From a virus, in the IMG/VR virus record IMGVR_UViG_3300009610_000056, positions 1 through 38,329 of that record: 38,329 nucleotides of DNA, one strand, 5' to 3'. Below are positions 15,115-23,315 of the stretch, piece after piece. Below the pieces are notes generated by a model, which ran no database searches, was not told where the DNA came from, and saw nothing but the letters and a program-made list of their open reading frames with translations. How positions within the stretch are numbered: the first letter of the stretch is position 1; every line of letters starts with the position of its first letter. Both the position numbers and the translations under genes were made by a program.

Positions 15115-15773
15115 TAATCGGCGGCAAGGGCATCAGCGGTGGCAAGGGCAAGGCGACCGCTATTTCCTTGACGCCTACTGCCAGCACGGAGGCCATCATT
15201 GTGCGCGACAAGATCGTCGCCCGCATGAAAGCGATGCGGTTCTTTTCGGGGTTCAATTTCAGCACGGATAAATCGAGGACCATCGAGACCGCCAGCATCC
15301 CGTTCGTCGGTGTCTATTTCATCAATGAAGACCTCACCCCGGATGGCGATCCTAACCACGGTGAGGTTCGGTTTCGCTCGATGGCGATGTACGGCGTTTC
15401 TGTTATCGTGCAGAACAATAACGCTCCAGCCGCCGAGTACACGCTCGATCAAGCGTGGAACGTCCTGACGGTCGGTCTCTTTACCGATACAACGCTCTAC
15501 AATTGGAAGAATGTCGGGAAGCCGGGCGAGGTGGCGATCCAAGCGTTCACGCGCGGCAACCGCTCGCATCAGTTCGGCAATGCCGGTGCCGATAATGCGA
15601 CACCGGTTGCCGAAATGCGCTTCACACTGACATGCGATCTCGGCACCCTTTACTACGAGCCGAATATCGAAGACGAGTTCAGGACGATGCACGTCGAAAC
15701 GCGGTATCCGGCAGGTAGCGACCCTGCCGAGATTCGGCAAACAGTCGTAGAGTACGATCTCCCTCAGAATTAG
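15111..15773 (+). CDS. Tail terminator / completion protein, putative
   Basis: 220 residues, GTG start overlapping the previous stop (GTGATAA). Its centre alternates strands and helices (TEAIIVRDKIVARMKAM, ASIPFVGVYFINEDLTPDGD, GEVRFRSMAMYGVSVIVQNN, EMRFTLTCDLGTLYYE). The order 'variable ends, IPFVGVYF, GEVRFR, VSVIVQNN' fits proteins that cap the tail tube before head joining. It lies directly upstream of the DUF2635 and sheath genes, where Mu has gp37. The first 25 residues are Gly/Lys-rich. The function is inferred from position and fold pattern. Confidence 0.65.
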   Translation: MIIGGKGISGGKGKATAISLTPTASTEAIIVRDKIVARMKAMRFFSGFNFSTDKSRTIETASIPFVGVYFINEDLTPDGDPNHGEVRFRSMAMYGVSVIVQNNNAPAAEYTLDQAWNVLTVGLFTDTTLYNWKNVGKPGEVAIQAFTRGNRSHQFGNAGADNATPVAEMRFTLTCDLGTLYYEPNIEDEFRTMHVETRYPAGSDPAEIRQTVVEYDLPQN

Positions 15774-15777
15774 AAGG

Positions 15778-16044
15778 ATGATGAAAATGAAAGTCTGGCC
15801 GAGAAGCGAAGGTATCCGCAGGGTGTTGCGTCATGCAAATGGCGTTGGTTTTCAGGATGAAGGGCCAGCCGATTGGCCCGATGATCCGTTCACCCGTCGC
15901 ACCATGCTCGATGGTGACGTGACGGCGGAAGACCCCGGCGCTGGCGCTCAATCTGCTCAAGCCCCAGAAGCGCCGCCCGCGTCCGCCCCGGAAGCGCCGC
16001 CGCCTGAGGAGCAGACCGCCAAGAAGGGCCGGTCGAGGGAGTAG
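15778..16044 (+). CDS. DUF2635 (Mu gp38)-like protein
   Basis: 88 residues, with AGAAGG before ATG 15778; a second ATG at 15781 is possible. Residues 4-52 have the DUF2635 layout: a short strand MKVWPRSEG, then GPADWPDDPFTRRTMLDGDV, ending in the typical 'R-R-x-x-x-x-G-D-V' strand. In Mu-like phages this small protein always precedes the sheath gene, as it does here apart from the inserted endonuclease gene. The C-terminal 35 residues are a Pro/Ala-rich tail not needed for the family. Its role in tail assembly is not well known. Confidence 0.75.
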   Translation: MMKMKVWPRSEGIRRVLRHANGVGFQDEGPADWPDDPFTRRTMLDGDVTAEDPGAGAQSAQAPEAPPASAPEAPPPEEQTAKKGRSRE

Positions 16045-16046
16045 TC

Positions 16047-16634
16047 GTGGCTGAGTGGGTTGTCTATTGGCTGCATGACGCCTACTGCATCTGCTTGCAG
16101 CAGCACGGCTATGTCGGCATCAGCGGCGCTTGGACGACAAGACTAGCGAAGCATCAACGCAACAAGCGCTTTCCGCCTAACTTCGAGTGGTCGATCATCT
16201 TCACCGGCACGAAGGCCGAGTGCTTGGCGATGGAGCATACGCTGCGACCGGTGCCGGGCGTCGGTTGGAATCAGGCGCAGGGCGGGAAGCCGGTTGTTGA
16301 GTTCACCTTGGAGGTGCGGGCGCGGATGAGTGCGGCGGCGCTGAAGCGGCGAACACCAGAGCAGAGAGCGGCTGAGTCGGCTGCTGCACAAGAGGCGAGG
16401 CGGTCTGGCGCGTGGAATGAGAAGTTGCGTAAGGCAAGCATGGGGCAAGTTCATAGTGAAGCGTCACGGCGTAAGCATAGCGCATCAACAATTGGTGTGC
16501 CGAAGTCTGAGGCACATCGTGCAGCGATGAGTGCCGCAGCAAAGATGCGCTACACGAAAGCAGGCGAGCGTGAAAGAATGAGTGAAGCTGTCAAAGCGGG
16601 CAAGGCTCGCATCAATCTCATGAAGGAGAAATGA
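16047..16634 (+). CDS. GIY-YIG homing endonuclease with NUMOD-type repeats
   Basis: 195 residues, GTG start two bases after the previous stop. Residues 5-80 fit a GIY-YIG nuclease: VVY (5-7) and YVG (22-24) replace the name motifs, R32 and H36 follow, a helix carries E63, and GWNQAQGG ends the domain. Residues 95-190 hold repeated short helices with S-E-A-x-R-R-K/A-x-S-A elements (SEASRRKHSAS, SEAHRAAMSAA), typical of NUMOD3-type DNA-binding segments. The gene splits the usual gp38-sheath pair and is more A+T-rich in its second half than its neighbours, so it is a selfish insert. Its end supplies the sheath ribosome site (AAGGAGAA) and overlaps the sheath start (ATGA). Confidence 0.85.
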   Translation: MAEWVVYWLHDAYCICLQQHGYVGISGAWTTRLAKHQRNKRFPPNFEWSIIFTGTKAECLAMEHTLRPVPGVGWNQAQGGKPVVEFTLEVRARMSAAALKRRTPEQRAAESAAAQEARRSGAWNEKLRKASMGQVHSEASRRKHSASTIGVPKSEAHRAAMSAAAKMRYTKAGERERMSEAVKAGKARINLMKEK

Positions 16635-18220
16635 AAATGCCTATCTCGTTTTCCAGCATTCCACAAAATTGGCGCATGCCCTTATACTGGGTGGAGGTTG
16701 ATCCATCCAAGGCTGGCTTCCCGACGTTTCCCGGTCGCTCTATGTTGATCGGAACCATGAACCCGGCTGGCGCGACTGGAGGGTCTGCCGCATCCTTGGT
16801 CCCGGTGCCGGTGGCTTCGCAGGCACAGGCGGATGCCTACTTCGGTCCCGGCTCGATGCTTGCCTGTATGTTCCGCACCTACTTCGCCAACAACTGGGCG
16901 AACGAGGTTTGGGGCCTGCCTTATCCAGATGTGACCGGCAGCGCCACTGTCAGAACAATCACGATTGGAGGGACGACAGCAACCAGCGCTGGCACTGTCG
17001 ATCTCTATATCGCCGGGCAGATTGTGCAGACTTATGTTGCGGCGGGGGCTACGGCTGCTGCCATCGCAACAAGCATTGCGGCTGAGGTTAACAAGATCAA
17101 GAGTCTGCCGGTCACGGCATCGGCGGCGACCAACATCGTTACCCTGACTACCAAGTTCAAGGGCACCGTCAGCAACGAGGTCATCGTTACAGATAATTAC
17201 TACGGCACGGTCGGCGGTGAGATGTTGCCTACTGGCATTACACTGACTTACCCCGCACCGACGCTCGGTACTGGCGATCCGACGCATCAGAATCACCTCG
17301 ATGCAATCTTGGCGCTTGGCGAATCGTCCGTCGATTGGGTCTGTTTGCCGTTCACTGATCCGACATCGCTGACTGACTGGGAGGCCGAGTTCGGTTTCTC
17401 GGACACGGGACGGTGGGGATTTATCCGCCAGCACTACGGGCAGTTGTTTAGTGCAAGGCGTGGGACATCAGCCACTCTCTGCGAGTGGAGTGATCCGGCT
17501 ATTCCATCAAGCGATGTTCGCAACAGTCCTCATTTGTCGGTGCTGGGGATCGAGGGGCCTACCGCAGTTCCCGGTACTATCGGGAGTCCGACGCCAGCCT
17601 ACGAGTGGGCGGCGGCGTACACCGGCAAGGCGGCACGCGCCCTGCTCAACGATCCGGCGCGTCCGTTGCAGACGTTGTCACTGGATGGCTGTTTGCCTGC
17701 GAAGGGAAACGAGCGTTTCCTGTTGTCGCAGTTGAATCAGCAAGCCTACGCGGGCATAGCCACGCAGCGCACGATGACCACGGTCCCGGTGATCATGCGG
17801 GAAACCACGACGTACACCAAGAACCTGTATGGCAACACCGACGACGCCTACGAGCTTGTCACCACGATGGCGACGTTGACGAAGCTTCTCCGCAACCAGC
17901 GGCACGCGATCACCAGCAAGTATCCGAGGCACAAGCTGGCTGACGACGGCACCCGGTTCGGTGCCGGTCAGGCTATTGTGACGCCGAAGATCATCAAGGC
18001 TGAGCTTGTCGCGCAGTACCGGATCGATGAGTTCGTCGGTCTGGTGGAGAACGGCAAGGCGTTCAAGGAGAACCTTATCGTGGAGCGCGATCCGAACGAT
18101 CCGAACCGGATTAACGTCTTGTACCCGCCTGATCTGGTGAACGGACTCCGCATCTTCGCCGTGCTGGCGCAGTTCAGGCTCCAGTACAATCGTGGGATTG
18201 ATACGGAGATCGCCGCTTAG
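16631..18220 (+). CDS. Contractile tail sheath protein (Mu gpL-like)
   Basis: 529 residues, starting at ATG 16631 or 16637 after AAGGAGAA. The beginning (PISFSSIPQNWRMPLYWVEV) and end (NGLRIFAVLAQFRLQYNRGI) are the family's conserved ends. Between them lie an inserted Ser/Thr/Ala-rich beta domain (about 100-185, GTVDLYIAGQIVQTYVAAGA) and the conserved core (GRWGFIRQHYGQLFSARRGT, LLNDPARPLQTLSLDGCLPA). The sheath polymer contracts to drive the tube through the host envelope. Its presence shows that this is a myovirus with a Mu-type tail. Confidence 0.95.
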   Translation: MKMPISFSSIPQNWRMPLYWVEVDPSKAGFPTFPGRSMLIGTMNPAGATGGSAASLVPVPVASQAQADAYFGPGSMLACMFRTYFANNWANEVWGLPYPDVTGSATVRTITIGGTTATSAGTVDLYIAGQIVQTYVAAGATAAAIATSIAAEVNKIKSLPVTASAATNIVTLTTKFKGTVSNEVIVTDNYYGTVGGEMLPTGITLTYPAPTLGTGDPTHQNHLDAILALGESSVDWVCLPFTDPTSLTDWEAEFGFSDTGRWGFIRQHYGQLFSARRGTSATLCEWSDPAIPSSDVRNSPHLSVLGIEGPTAVPGTIGSPTPAYEWAAAYTGKAARALLNDPARPLQTLSLDGCLPAKGNERFLLSQLNQQAYAGIATQRTMTTVPVIMRETTTYTKNLYGNTDDAYELVTTMATLTKLLRNQRHAITSKYPRHKLADDGTRFGAGQAIVTPKIIKAELVAQYRIDEFVGLVENGKAFKENLIVERDPNDPNRINVLYPPDLVNGLRIFAVLAQFRLQYNRGIDTEIAA

Positions 18221-18259
18221 TTTTGCGTCGTCGTAAATTTGTAGCAACAGGAGAGCGCA

Positions 18260-18622
18260 ATGGCGCAACGCATAGCTGGAATTGCCTTCCTCAAGGTGGA
18301 TGCCAATCAGTATCCGCTTCGGGGCAACTTCACGGTCACGCCGTCTGTGATCGAACGCGCTGGCATCGCCGGTCAGGATTACATCCACGGCTACAGCGAG
18401 CTTCCGCGTGTGCCTTCCATTGAAGGCGACGTGTCAACAGCGGTCGGACTCGCCATTGAGGACTTCGAGGCTCAGGTCAACGTCACGGTCACAGCCGAAC
18501 TGGCGAACGGTTCGACCTATGTGTTGCGTGAGGGCTGGTGCGTCTCGGCCCTTGCCATCAACGCCCGCGACGGCATGGTCCGTGTCAAGTGGGAAGGCGT
18601 AAGCTGCGATGAGTTGATGTAG
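18260..18622 (+). CDS. Tail tube protein (Mu gpM-like)
   Basis: 120 residues, with AGGAGAG before ATG 18260. The sequence is the standard Mu-type tube protein: AGIAFLKVDANQYPLRGNFT, then GQDYIHGYSELPRVPSIEGD and the C-terminal GMVRVKWEGVSCDELM. The tube is the inner pipe of the contractile tail through which DNA passes. It lies directly after the sheath gene, as in Mu. Confidence 0.92.
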   Translation: MAQRIAGIAFLKVDANQYPLRGNFTVTPSVIERAGIAGQDYIHGYSELPRVPSIEGDVSTAVGLAIEDFEAQVNVTVTAELANGSTYVLREGWCVSALAINARDGMVRVKWEGVSCDELM

Positions 18623-18632
18623 CGGAGGGTCA

Positions 18633-18983
18633 ATGGCTGACGAACCTAAGGCCGACGCCACGGCTGAGACCAAGCAGGCCAACGGCGCGGCGACCGCCGA
18701 TATTGTGATCACGTTGCGTAAGCCGGTAATGGCACACGGCGACGAGATCAAAGAACTGCGTTTCCGTGAGCCGACGGCTGGCGACATCGAGAAGTGTGGT
18801 AACCCGGTTAGCCTCGATTTCAATTCCGGGGACACCCCGAAGATGTCGTTCGACACCAAGGCTATGTCTGCGATGATGTCAACGCTGGCTGCGGTGCCGC
18901 CATCGACCATCAGGCAGATGAACCCCCGTGACTGGAATAACGCGGCGTGGAACCTCGCAAGTTTTTTCATGCCGGACCTGTAG
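18633..18983 (+). CDS. Tail assembly chaperone, short form (Mu gp41-like)
   Basis: 116 residues, with GGAGGG before ATG 18633. After a charged leader, VITLRKPVMAHGDEIKELRF and REPTAGDIEKCG match gp41-type tail assembly chaperones (L-x-x-P-x-x-x-x-G-x-x-x-x-x-L-x-x-R-x-P-x-x-G-D). These coat the tape-measure protein while the tube forms. A perfect slippery heptamer near the end of this frame leads into a -1 frame extension, so this is the shorter and more abundant of two products. Confidence 0.88.
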   Translation: MADEPKADATAETKQANGAATADIVITLRKPVMAHGDEIKELRFREPTAGDIEKCGNPVSLDFNSGDTPKMSFDTKAMSAMMSTLAAVPPSTIRQMNPRDWNNAAWNLASFFMPDL

Positions 18984-19138
18984 AGGGGGTGATCCTTGAT
19001 TGCTACAGGCTGGCGAAATATTACGGTCGGCCCCCTGATGAATTTTTGACGTTGCCGCTTTCCAAAGTTAACCGTCACATGATGTGGACCGCGAAGCTCA
19101 TCGAGATGTCGCGAGAGCAGGAAGACGATGGCGGTTGA
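18633..19138 (+). CDS. Tail assembly chaperone, -1 frameshift product
   Basis: Ribosomes that slip one base back at 18962-18968 read 112 codons of the first frame and then continue with CAT at 18968 (HAGPVEGVILDCYRLAKYYG, then PPDEFLTLPLSKVNRHMMWT) to the TGA at 19136-19138, about 168 residues in all. The extension has no ribosome site or suitable start of its own and ends inside the tape-measure gene start. This two-product arrangement upstream of the tape measure is conserved in long-tailed phages, including Mu. Seen: the heptamer, the open -1 frame and the position. Not seen: the efficiency of the shift. Confidence 0.85.
18962..18968 (+). promoter_or_regulatory. -1 ribosomal frameshift site TTTTTTC
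   Basis: The heptamer T-TTT-TTC is in the correct phase for the first frame (codons AGT TTT TTC) and fits the X-XXY-YYZ rule. It lies 15 bases before the stop of the short form. No clear pseudoknot was worked out downstream. Confidence 0.88.
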
Positions 19139-20879
19139 TAAACGCATCGAACTCGAACTGGTGATCCGGGACACGGTCTCGCTCACGCTGAAGACCGTTG
19201 CCGACAATCTGGAGAAAATAAACAAGTCGGTTGGCAAGGTTGCTGGCGAAGGCGCTGGCAGCGAAGGCGCTGGCGAGACGTTCAAGAAAATAAAGGAAAG
19301 CACCGAAGGCATACGCAAGCTGTCGGAGGAGGGGGCGCAAGAAGCCACGGCACATGCCGAGAGAATACTGCCATTGGTTGCAAGGCTGTCTGGACCGGCT
19401 GGCAGGTTCGCTTTCGTGTTTGCTGCAACGGCGTTTGTAATGGATGCTGTCACCGGAGAGGTGAAAAAAAGTGTTGCGTTAAAGGCGCTGGTCGAGGACA
19501 CGGGGTTTCCGCAGCATTTTATTGACGTATTGCGACAGGCCCAGAAGAAACTGGGCATCGAAGACGGGGAGGCGGAAGAAAACATAAGGCGGGTCGGCAA
19601 CGCGATGAGCGAAATGGCCTTTGGCAAGGGCAGTTTGCTGGCCAAGGAACTGGATAGGATCGGGGAAGGCAATCTTGCAAAAACGATGGAGAATTTCGCC
19701 ATCGGTGGTGATCGCCAAGCCGGGACCATGGCGGCGATCAACCGCGTCACCGAACTCAACAAGGTTGCTGCTGCTGGTGGTCCCGACGCTCAGGAAGCCG
19801 CAAGGCAGGCGATAAGGATCGCGGATGCGTTGAAGATGCGGCCATCTTTCTTCAAGGATTTAACCGAGACGTTGAAAACCGTTCACCCATCCCAGCAAAT
19901 GGCGATTAAGGAAGTGAAGAGTTATTTCGCGGGCTACTGGGATTTCTGGACGGTGGTGGGCAATATATTCACAACGGTGAAGATGGGCGCGGTCGTGACG
20001 GCGAACCGGTACTTGGGTGTCGCTTCAGCGCTTATTGATGCTCACACCATGGTCATAGACCCACGCGCCCGTGAGGCTCGTGGACTCCCGCCGCTCACCG
20101 CAGCGGAGATCGAGGATTTCAAGAAGAGGAACGAAAACACGCTCGAACTCATGAAAGAAATACTGAGCATATTTCAGGGTGCTCAAAATAAGGAGTCCAT
20201 CGAGAAGCGCTGGGTCGGCGGATCGGTGCTGCCGGGGCGCTCGTACATGGTCGGTGAGAAGGGACCGGAAATGTTGTTTTCATCCGGCGGCTCGCAGATT
20301 ATCGGCGCTAGCGGTCCTGAGGTGATCAGGGCTGGCGAGAGCGGCAATATTGATACTTCGTCATTCGAGCGCTTCCGACGCCCACTGGGCGATGGCGGCA
20401 CTTCGTCCTTCAATGAGCGCTTCGGCTTTTGGCCGCAGTTTCGGCATACCCCAGAGGGGTATGTGGCGCAACCGCGTGAGCGGTTCGGTGGCGGCACCCC
20501 TGAGGAAAACTGGGAGGCTCTGAACAAAGCTCTGACCGGCGATTGGGGGGTTGGAGTCGGAATACCTGAGGGGCGAACCGATGATGTGACTGATCCAGAA
20601 AGGCCGTCGATCTTCGATCTTCGGATGAAAGAGCAGGAGTTTGAGGGACAGCAGAGAATATTTCCGCCTTCAGCGGAATTTGAGCCGCCATTTGGGCCGG
20701 AGACTGGTCATCGGATCAGTTCCCGCACCATGCTCGACAGAGAACTCGGTGGCGGCGGCGGATCGCTCGGCGCACAGATTATTTTCAATAACGTACCGGA
20801 AGGTGTCGAGACCAACGCCGAGGGCGAAGGCTTCGATAACTTCACGGTCAATAAGACCCGGCAGCTTGGGGCCATCTAA
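19128..20879 (+). CDS. Tape-measure-like protein 1
   Basis: 583 residues, ATG 19128 within the end of the frameshift product. The N-terminus (KRIELELVIRDTVSLTLKTV) is a paralogue of the next protein's N-terminus (KQVDIEVVLRDTASQTLRSI). A hydrophobic, Ala/Phe-rich segment at 85-110 (RFAFVFAATAFVMDAVTGEV) and a helical middle follow, then RSYMVGEKGPEMLF at about 370-383. This is the G-E-x-G-P-E motif common in tape measures. The last 200 residues are Gly/Pro-rich and poorly ordered. At 583 residues it is short for a tape measure; with the next protein the total would be close to usual lengths. It is assigned by position, motif and helix content. Confidence 0.75.
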   Translation: MAVDKRIELELVIRDTVSLTLKTVADNLEKINKSVGKVAGEGAGSEGAGETFKKIKESTEGIRKLSEEGAQEATAHAERILPLVARLSGPAGRFAFVFAATAFVMDAVTGEVKKSVALKALVEDTGFPQHFIDVLRQAQKKLGIEDGEAEENIRRVGNAMSEMAFGKGSLLAKELDRIGEGNLAKTMENFAIGGDRQAGTMAAINRVTELNKVAAAGGPDAQEAARQAIRIADALKMRPSFFKDLTETLKTVHPSQQMAIKEVKSYFAGYWDFWTVVGNIFTTVKMGAVVTANRYLGVASALIDAHTMVIDPRAREARGLPPLTAAEIEDFKKRNENTLELMKEILSIFQGAQNKESIEKRWVGGSVLPGRSYMVGEKGPEMLFSSGGSQIIGASGPEVIRAGESGNIDTSSFERFRRPLGDGGTSSFNERFGFWPQFRHTPEGYVAQPRERFGGGTPEENWEALNKALTGDWGVGVGIPEGRTDDVTDPERPSIFDLRMKEQEFEGQQRIFPPSAEFEPPFGPETGHRISSRTMLDRELGGGGGSLGAQIIFNNVPEGVETNAEGEGFDNFTVNKTRQLGAI

Positions 20880-23314
20880 TGGCTGACGACGACAAACAGG
20901 TCGATATCGAAGTCGTACTGCGGGACACCGCCTCGCAAACGCTGCGGAGCATCAGTCGCGAGATCGACAACATCAGCCGCAAGCTTACCGAGACCGGACG
21001 CAAGGGCTCTGACGCTCTTGGAAGAATAAGGGAAAAGGGAAGCGAGGCGGGCGTTGGTAGCGGTAAGGCAGGCGAGGGGGTCGATAAGTTCACCAAGTCC
21101 ATTACCGGACTGACCAACGCCTTGAAGGGGCCGCTCGGTCTCGCTGCTGCCTTTCTCGCTGTCGGCAAGTCGTTGTCGAGCTTTGCTCAGCAGCGCGTTG
21201 AGTTGTCGTTGCTGACGGCGGACATTGGTCTCACGACTGCAAAGATCGGAGAGTTGAAGCAACTCCTTTCAAGGAAGGGTGTCTCGGAAGAAGCGACCAA
21301 GCAGTTCATCACCAACATTGGCGGTCAGCTTCAAGATTTGCGAACGCGCGATGTCCACTCCGATTTCTGGCGTCGGATGGCGCTCTATGACGACCCCAAG
21401 CTCGGCGCTGGCTTACTGAGGTCAGTCAGGGAAGGCAACATCGATCAAGCGTTTGAACTGCTTATCGCCCATGTGCAGGAACTGAACGCCTTAGGCGAAA
21501 AGGGAAGGTCGCGTTCCGAATATTTTACCAAGTATGTGCTCGGCCAAGCCCCGTCACAGTTCACGGACTGGGAGGAATATCGCAGACAGTTAATCAAGAC
21601 CACCTCGCTCACTGAAGCCGAGGCGAAAAAGTGGAGGAAAGAAGAGGCTGACCTTGAGCACAGGGCGGAAGAAATCGGAAGGAGGGCCGCCAACTTCCTC
21701 ATCACGCAAACCAACAAGCTCAGCGATCACGTCAGAACTCGTTTGCAGACTCCCCGTGGCCTTGATGCGCTCTTTAACCCGACTATCGGCACTGGTGCTG
21801 GCACTGGCGCTGCGACACCCGGACCCCCCGGCGCTGGTGCTGACCCGACTCCCGGCCCCGGCACTGCCTCGCCCGGTACGACCGAACCCGGTTTGCGGAT
21901 TACGGTGCCGCCGCGTGGTCGCGGTGGTGGTGGCGGCGGGGGCGGCCAGAGCAGCCTTCCATTGAATATGCAGTTGGCATCCGCGCCGACACCGAAGGTG
22001 TTCGCTGATGCGTTCAAGGACGTGGGTGAGACGGAGAAGGAGACCAACCAGACGCTGATCAGCATCCGCGATATTTTGACTGATATGACCGGCGGCAACA
22101 AAAACTTGGTAGCGAGCCTTGGTGATTCTCCCACAAGTAGGAGCGGTCAGACTACTGGCGACCCAACTACTGGCGGTCCAACTACCGGCGGTCCAACTAC
22201 CGGCGGCGGTGCGCCGGGTGGTGGCCTCACCGATAAATCCGGCAAGGGGGTCGATCCTGTTACGGTGGGCCGACTACAAGAATTTGCGGCGCGTGGCGAT
22301 ACGGTCGGGATGCGGAGGCTGATGACTGCCAATGGATATCGGGTGGATAGCGCGTGGTGCGGCGATGTCACCCGTGTACTGGTAGGCGGGTCAGGTTTCC
22401 CGGTGCCGAAGGGGTACCCCATCGCATCGCAATGGCGAACCATAGGCGAGAGCATCCCCGGCGCTGGCATCAACGAGCCGGGCCGGTCGTTTGGCAGTCT
22501 GACCGCGACCAAGACCAACGTGCGGATCGGATCGACCGGAAGCCATGTTATGACCGTGGTGCCCGGCACCTACGATCCTAAGACCAACAGCGCGATCATC
22601 ATCGATACTGGCGGCAGGCGGCGGCGCAGCCTGAGCGGCTTCGATGTTCGCTGGGCTGGTAAGGAGGCTGAACAGCGGGCGGCAGCAGCGCGAGCGGGTC
22701 AGCCAAATGCTCCAATTGTCGTGCCCGGCGGGCCGCAGGGAACGCCGGTTCCCAGCTACGTCACCCCGAACCGTGATGCGGTGCCGGGTGGTACGCCACA
22801 GTCGGCGCGACCGGCGGGCGGGAGGACCGTTCGCGCATCGTGGTTCAATGACCGGGTCACGGCGTCTGGGAAGCCAGCATCCGTCCCCGGCATTGCGTTG
22901 CCAAGCCGGTCAACGCTGGGGCAGTGGTTCTATGTGCGCGACGAAAACACCGGGAAGGAGATTCTGACTCAGCAGACTGATGTTGGCCCGGCGAAGTGGA
23001 CGAAGCGCGGCATCGATATCAATGCGCCGTTGGCGAAGGAGTTCGGCTATCCTTCGATGAAGTCGTTCCCGACCGACACGAATTTCTCGTATCGGCCAGC
23101 CCTCGATAGAGCCAACAGTAGAGGCGGCGGCCCTCAGTCATCTCGCCGCGATGGCAACGTCAAGGCGAGCGTGGACTTCGGCGCGATGCAAAGGGTGAAG
23201 GAGGCTGGCGAGATTTTCCTTCCACTTAGGACAGCGGGTTTCTCTCAAGGGTCGTCCGTGCATCGCAACGCGGTGCTCCCCGGCAGTTCTGATTACACCA
23301 GATGGACCGCCTAA
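20879..23314 (+). CDS. Tape-measure-like protein 2 with cysteine-peptidase-like and double-psi barrel domains
   Basis: 811 residues, coupled by TAATG. Residues 1-300 are helical, starting with the paralogous VDIEVVLRDTASQTL motif, and include a hydrophobic segment (LKGPLGLAAAFLAVGKSLSS). A Pro/Gly/Thr-rich linker contains repeated TTGGP units. Residues about 480-600 look like an NlpC/P60-type cysteine peptidase: C494 in WCGDVTRVL, H556 in GSHVMTVVPG, then IIIDTGG. Residues about 650-745 form a double-psi beta barrel (RASWFNDRVTASG, TDVGPAKWTKRGID with D701 and D713, FPTDTNFSYR), a fold that cuts or binds peptidoglycan. The protein probably helps the tail breach the cell wall. Which of the two genes sets tail length cannot be told from sequence alone. 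Confidence 0.8.
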   Translation: MADDDKQVDIEVVLRDTASQTLRSISREIDNISRKLTETGRKGSDALGRIREKGSEAGVGSGKAGEGVDKFTKSITGLTNALKGPLGLAAAFLAVGKSLSSFAQQRVELSLLTADIGLTTAKIGELKQLLSRKGVSEEATKQFITNIGGQLQDLRTRDVHSDFWRRMALYDDPKLGAGLLRSVREGNIDQAFELLIAHVQELNALGEKGRSRSEYFTKYVLGQAPSQFTDWEEYRRQLIKTTSLTEAEAKKWRKEEADLEHRAEEIGRRAANFLITQTNKLSDHVRTRLQTPRGLDALFNPTIGTGAGTGAATPGPPGAGADPTPGPGTASPGTTEPGLRITVPPRGRGGGGGGGGQSSLPLNMQLASAPTPKVFADAFKDVGETEKETNQTLISIRDILTDMTGGNKNLVASLGDSPTSRSGQTTGDPTTGGPTTGGPTTGGGAPGGGLTDKSGKGVDPVTVGRLQEFAARGDTVGMRRLMTANGYRVDSAWCGDVTRVLVGGSGFPVPKGYPIASQWRTIGESIPGAGINEPGRSFGSLTATKTNVRIGSTGSHVMTVVPGTYDPKTNSAIIIDTGGRRRRSLSGFDVRWAGKEAEQRAAAARAGQPNAPIVVPGGPQGTPVPSYVTPNRDAVPGGTPQSARPAGGRTVRASWFNDRVTASGKPASVPGIALPSRSTLGQWFYVRDENTGKEILTQQTDVGPAKWTKRGIDINAPLAKEFGYPSMKSFPTDTNFSYRPALDRANSRGGGPQSSRRDGNVKASVDFGAMQRVKEAGEIFLPLRTAGFSQGSSVHRNAVLPGSSDYTRWTA

Positions 23315-23315
23315 G

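Noticed and set aside
14793-15740. A 315-residue minus-strand frame across two head-tail genes
   Set aside because: Low-complexity antisense translation that spans two well-supported + strand genes; no family pattern and no start signal.
18947-19138. Separate 63-residue gene after the tail chaperone
   Set aside because: No own ribosome site; the frame is better explained as the -1 frameshift extension of the chaperone.
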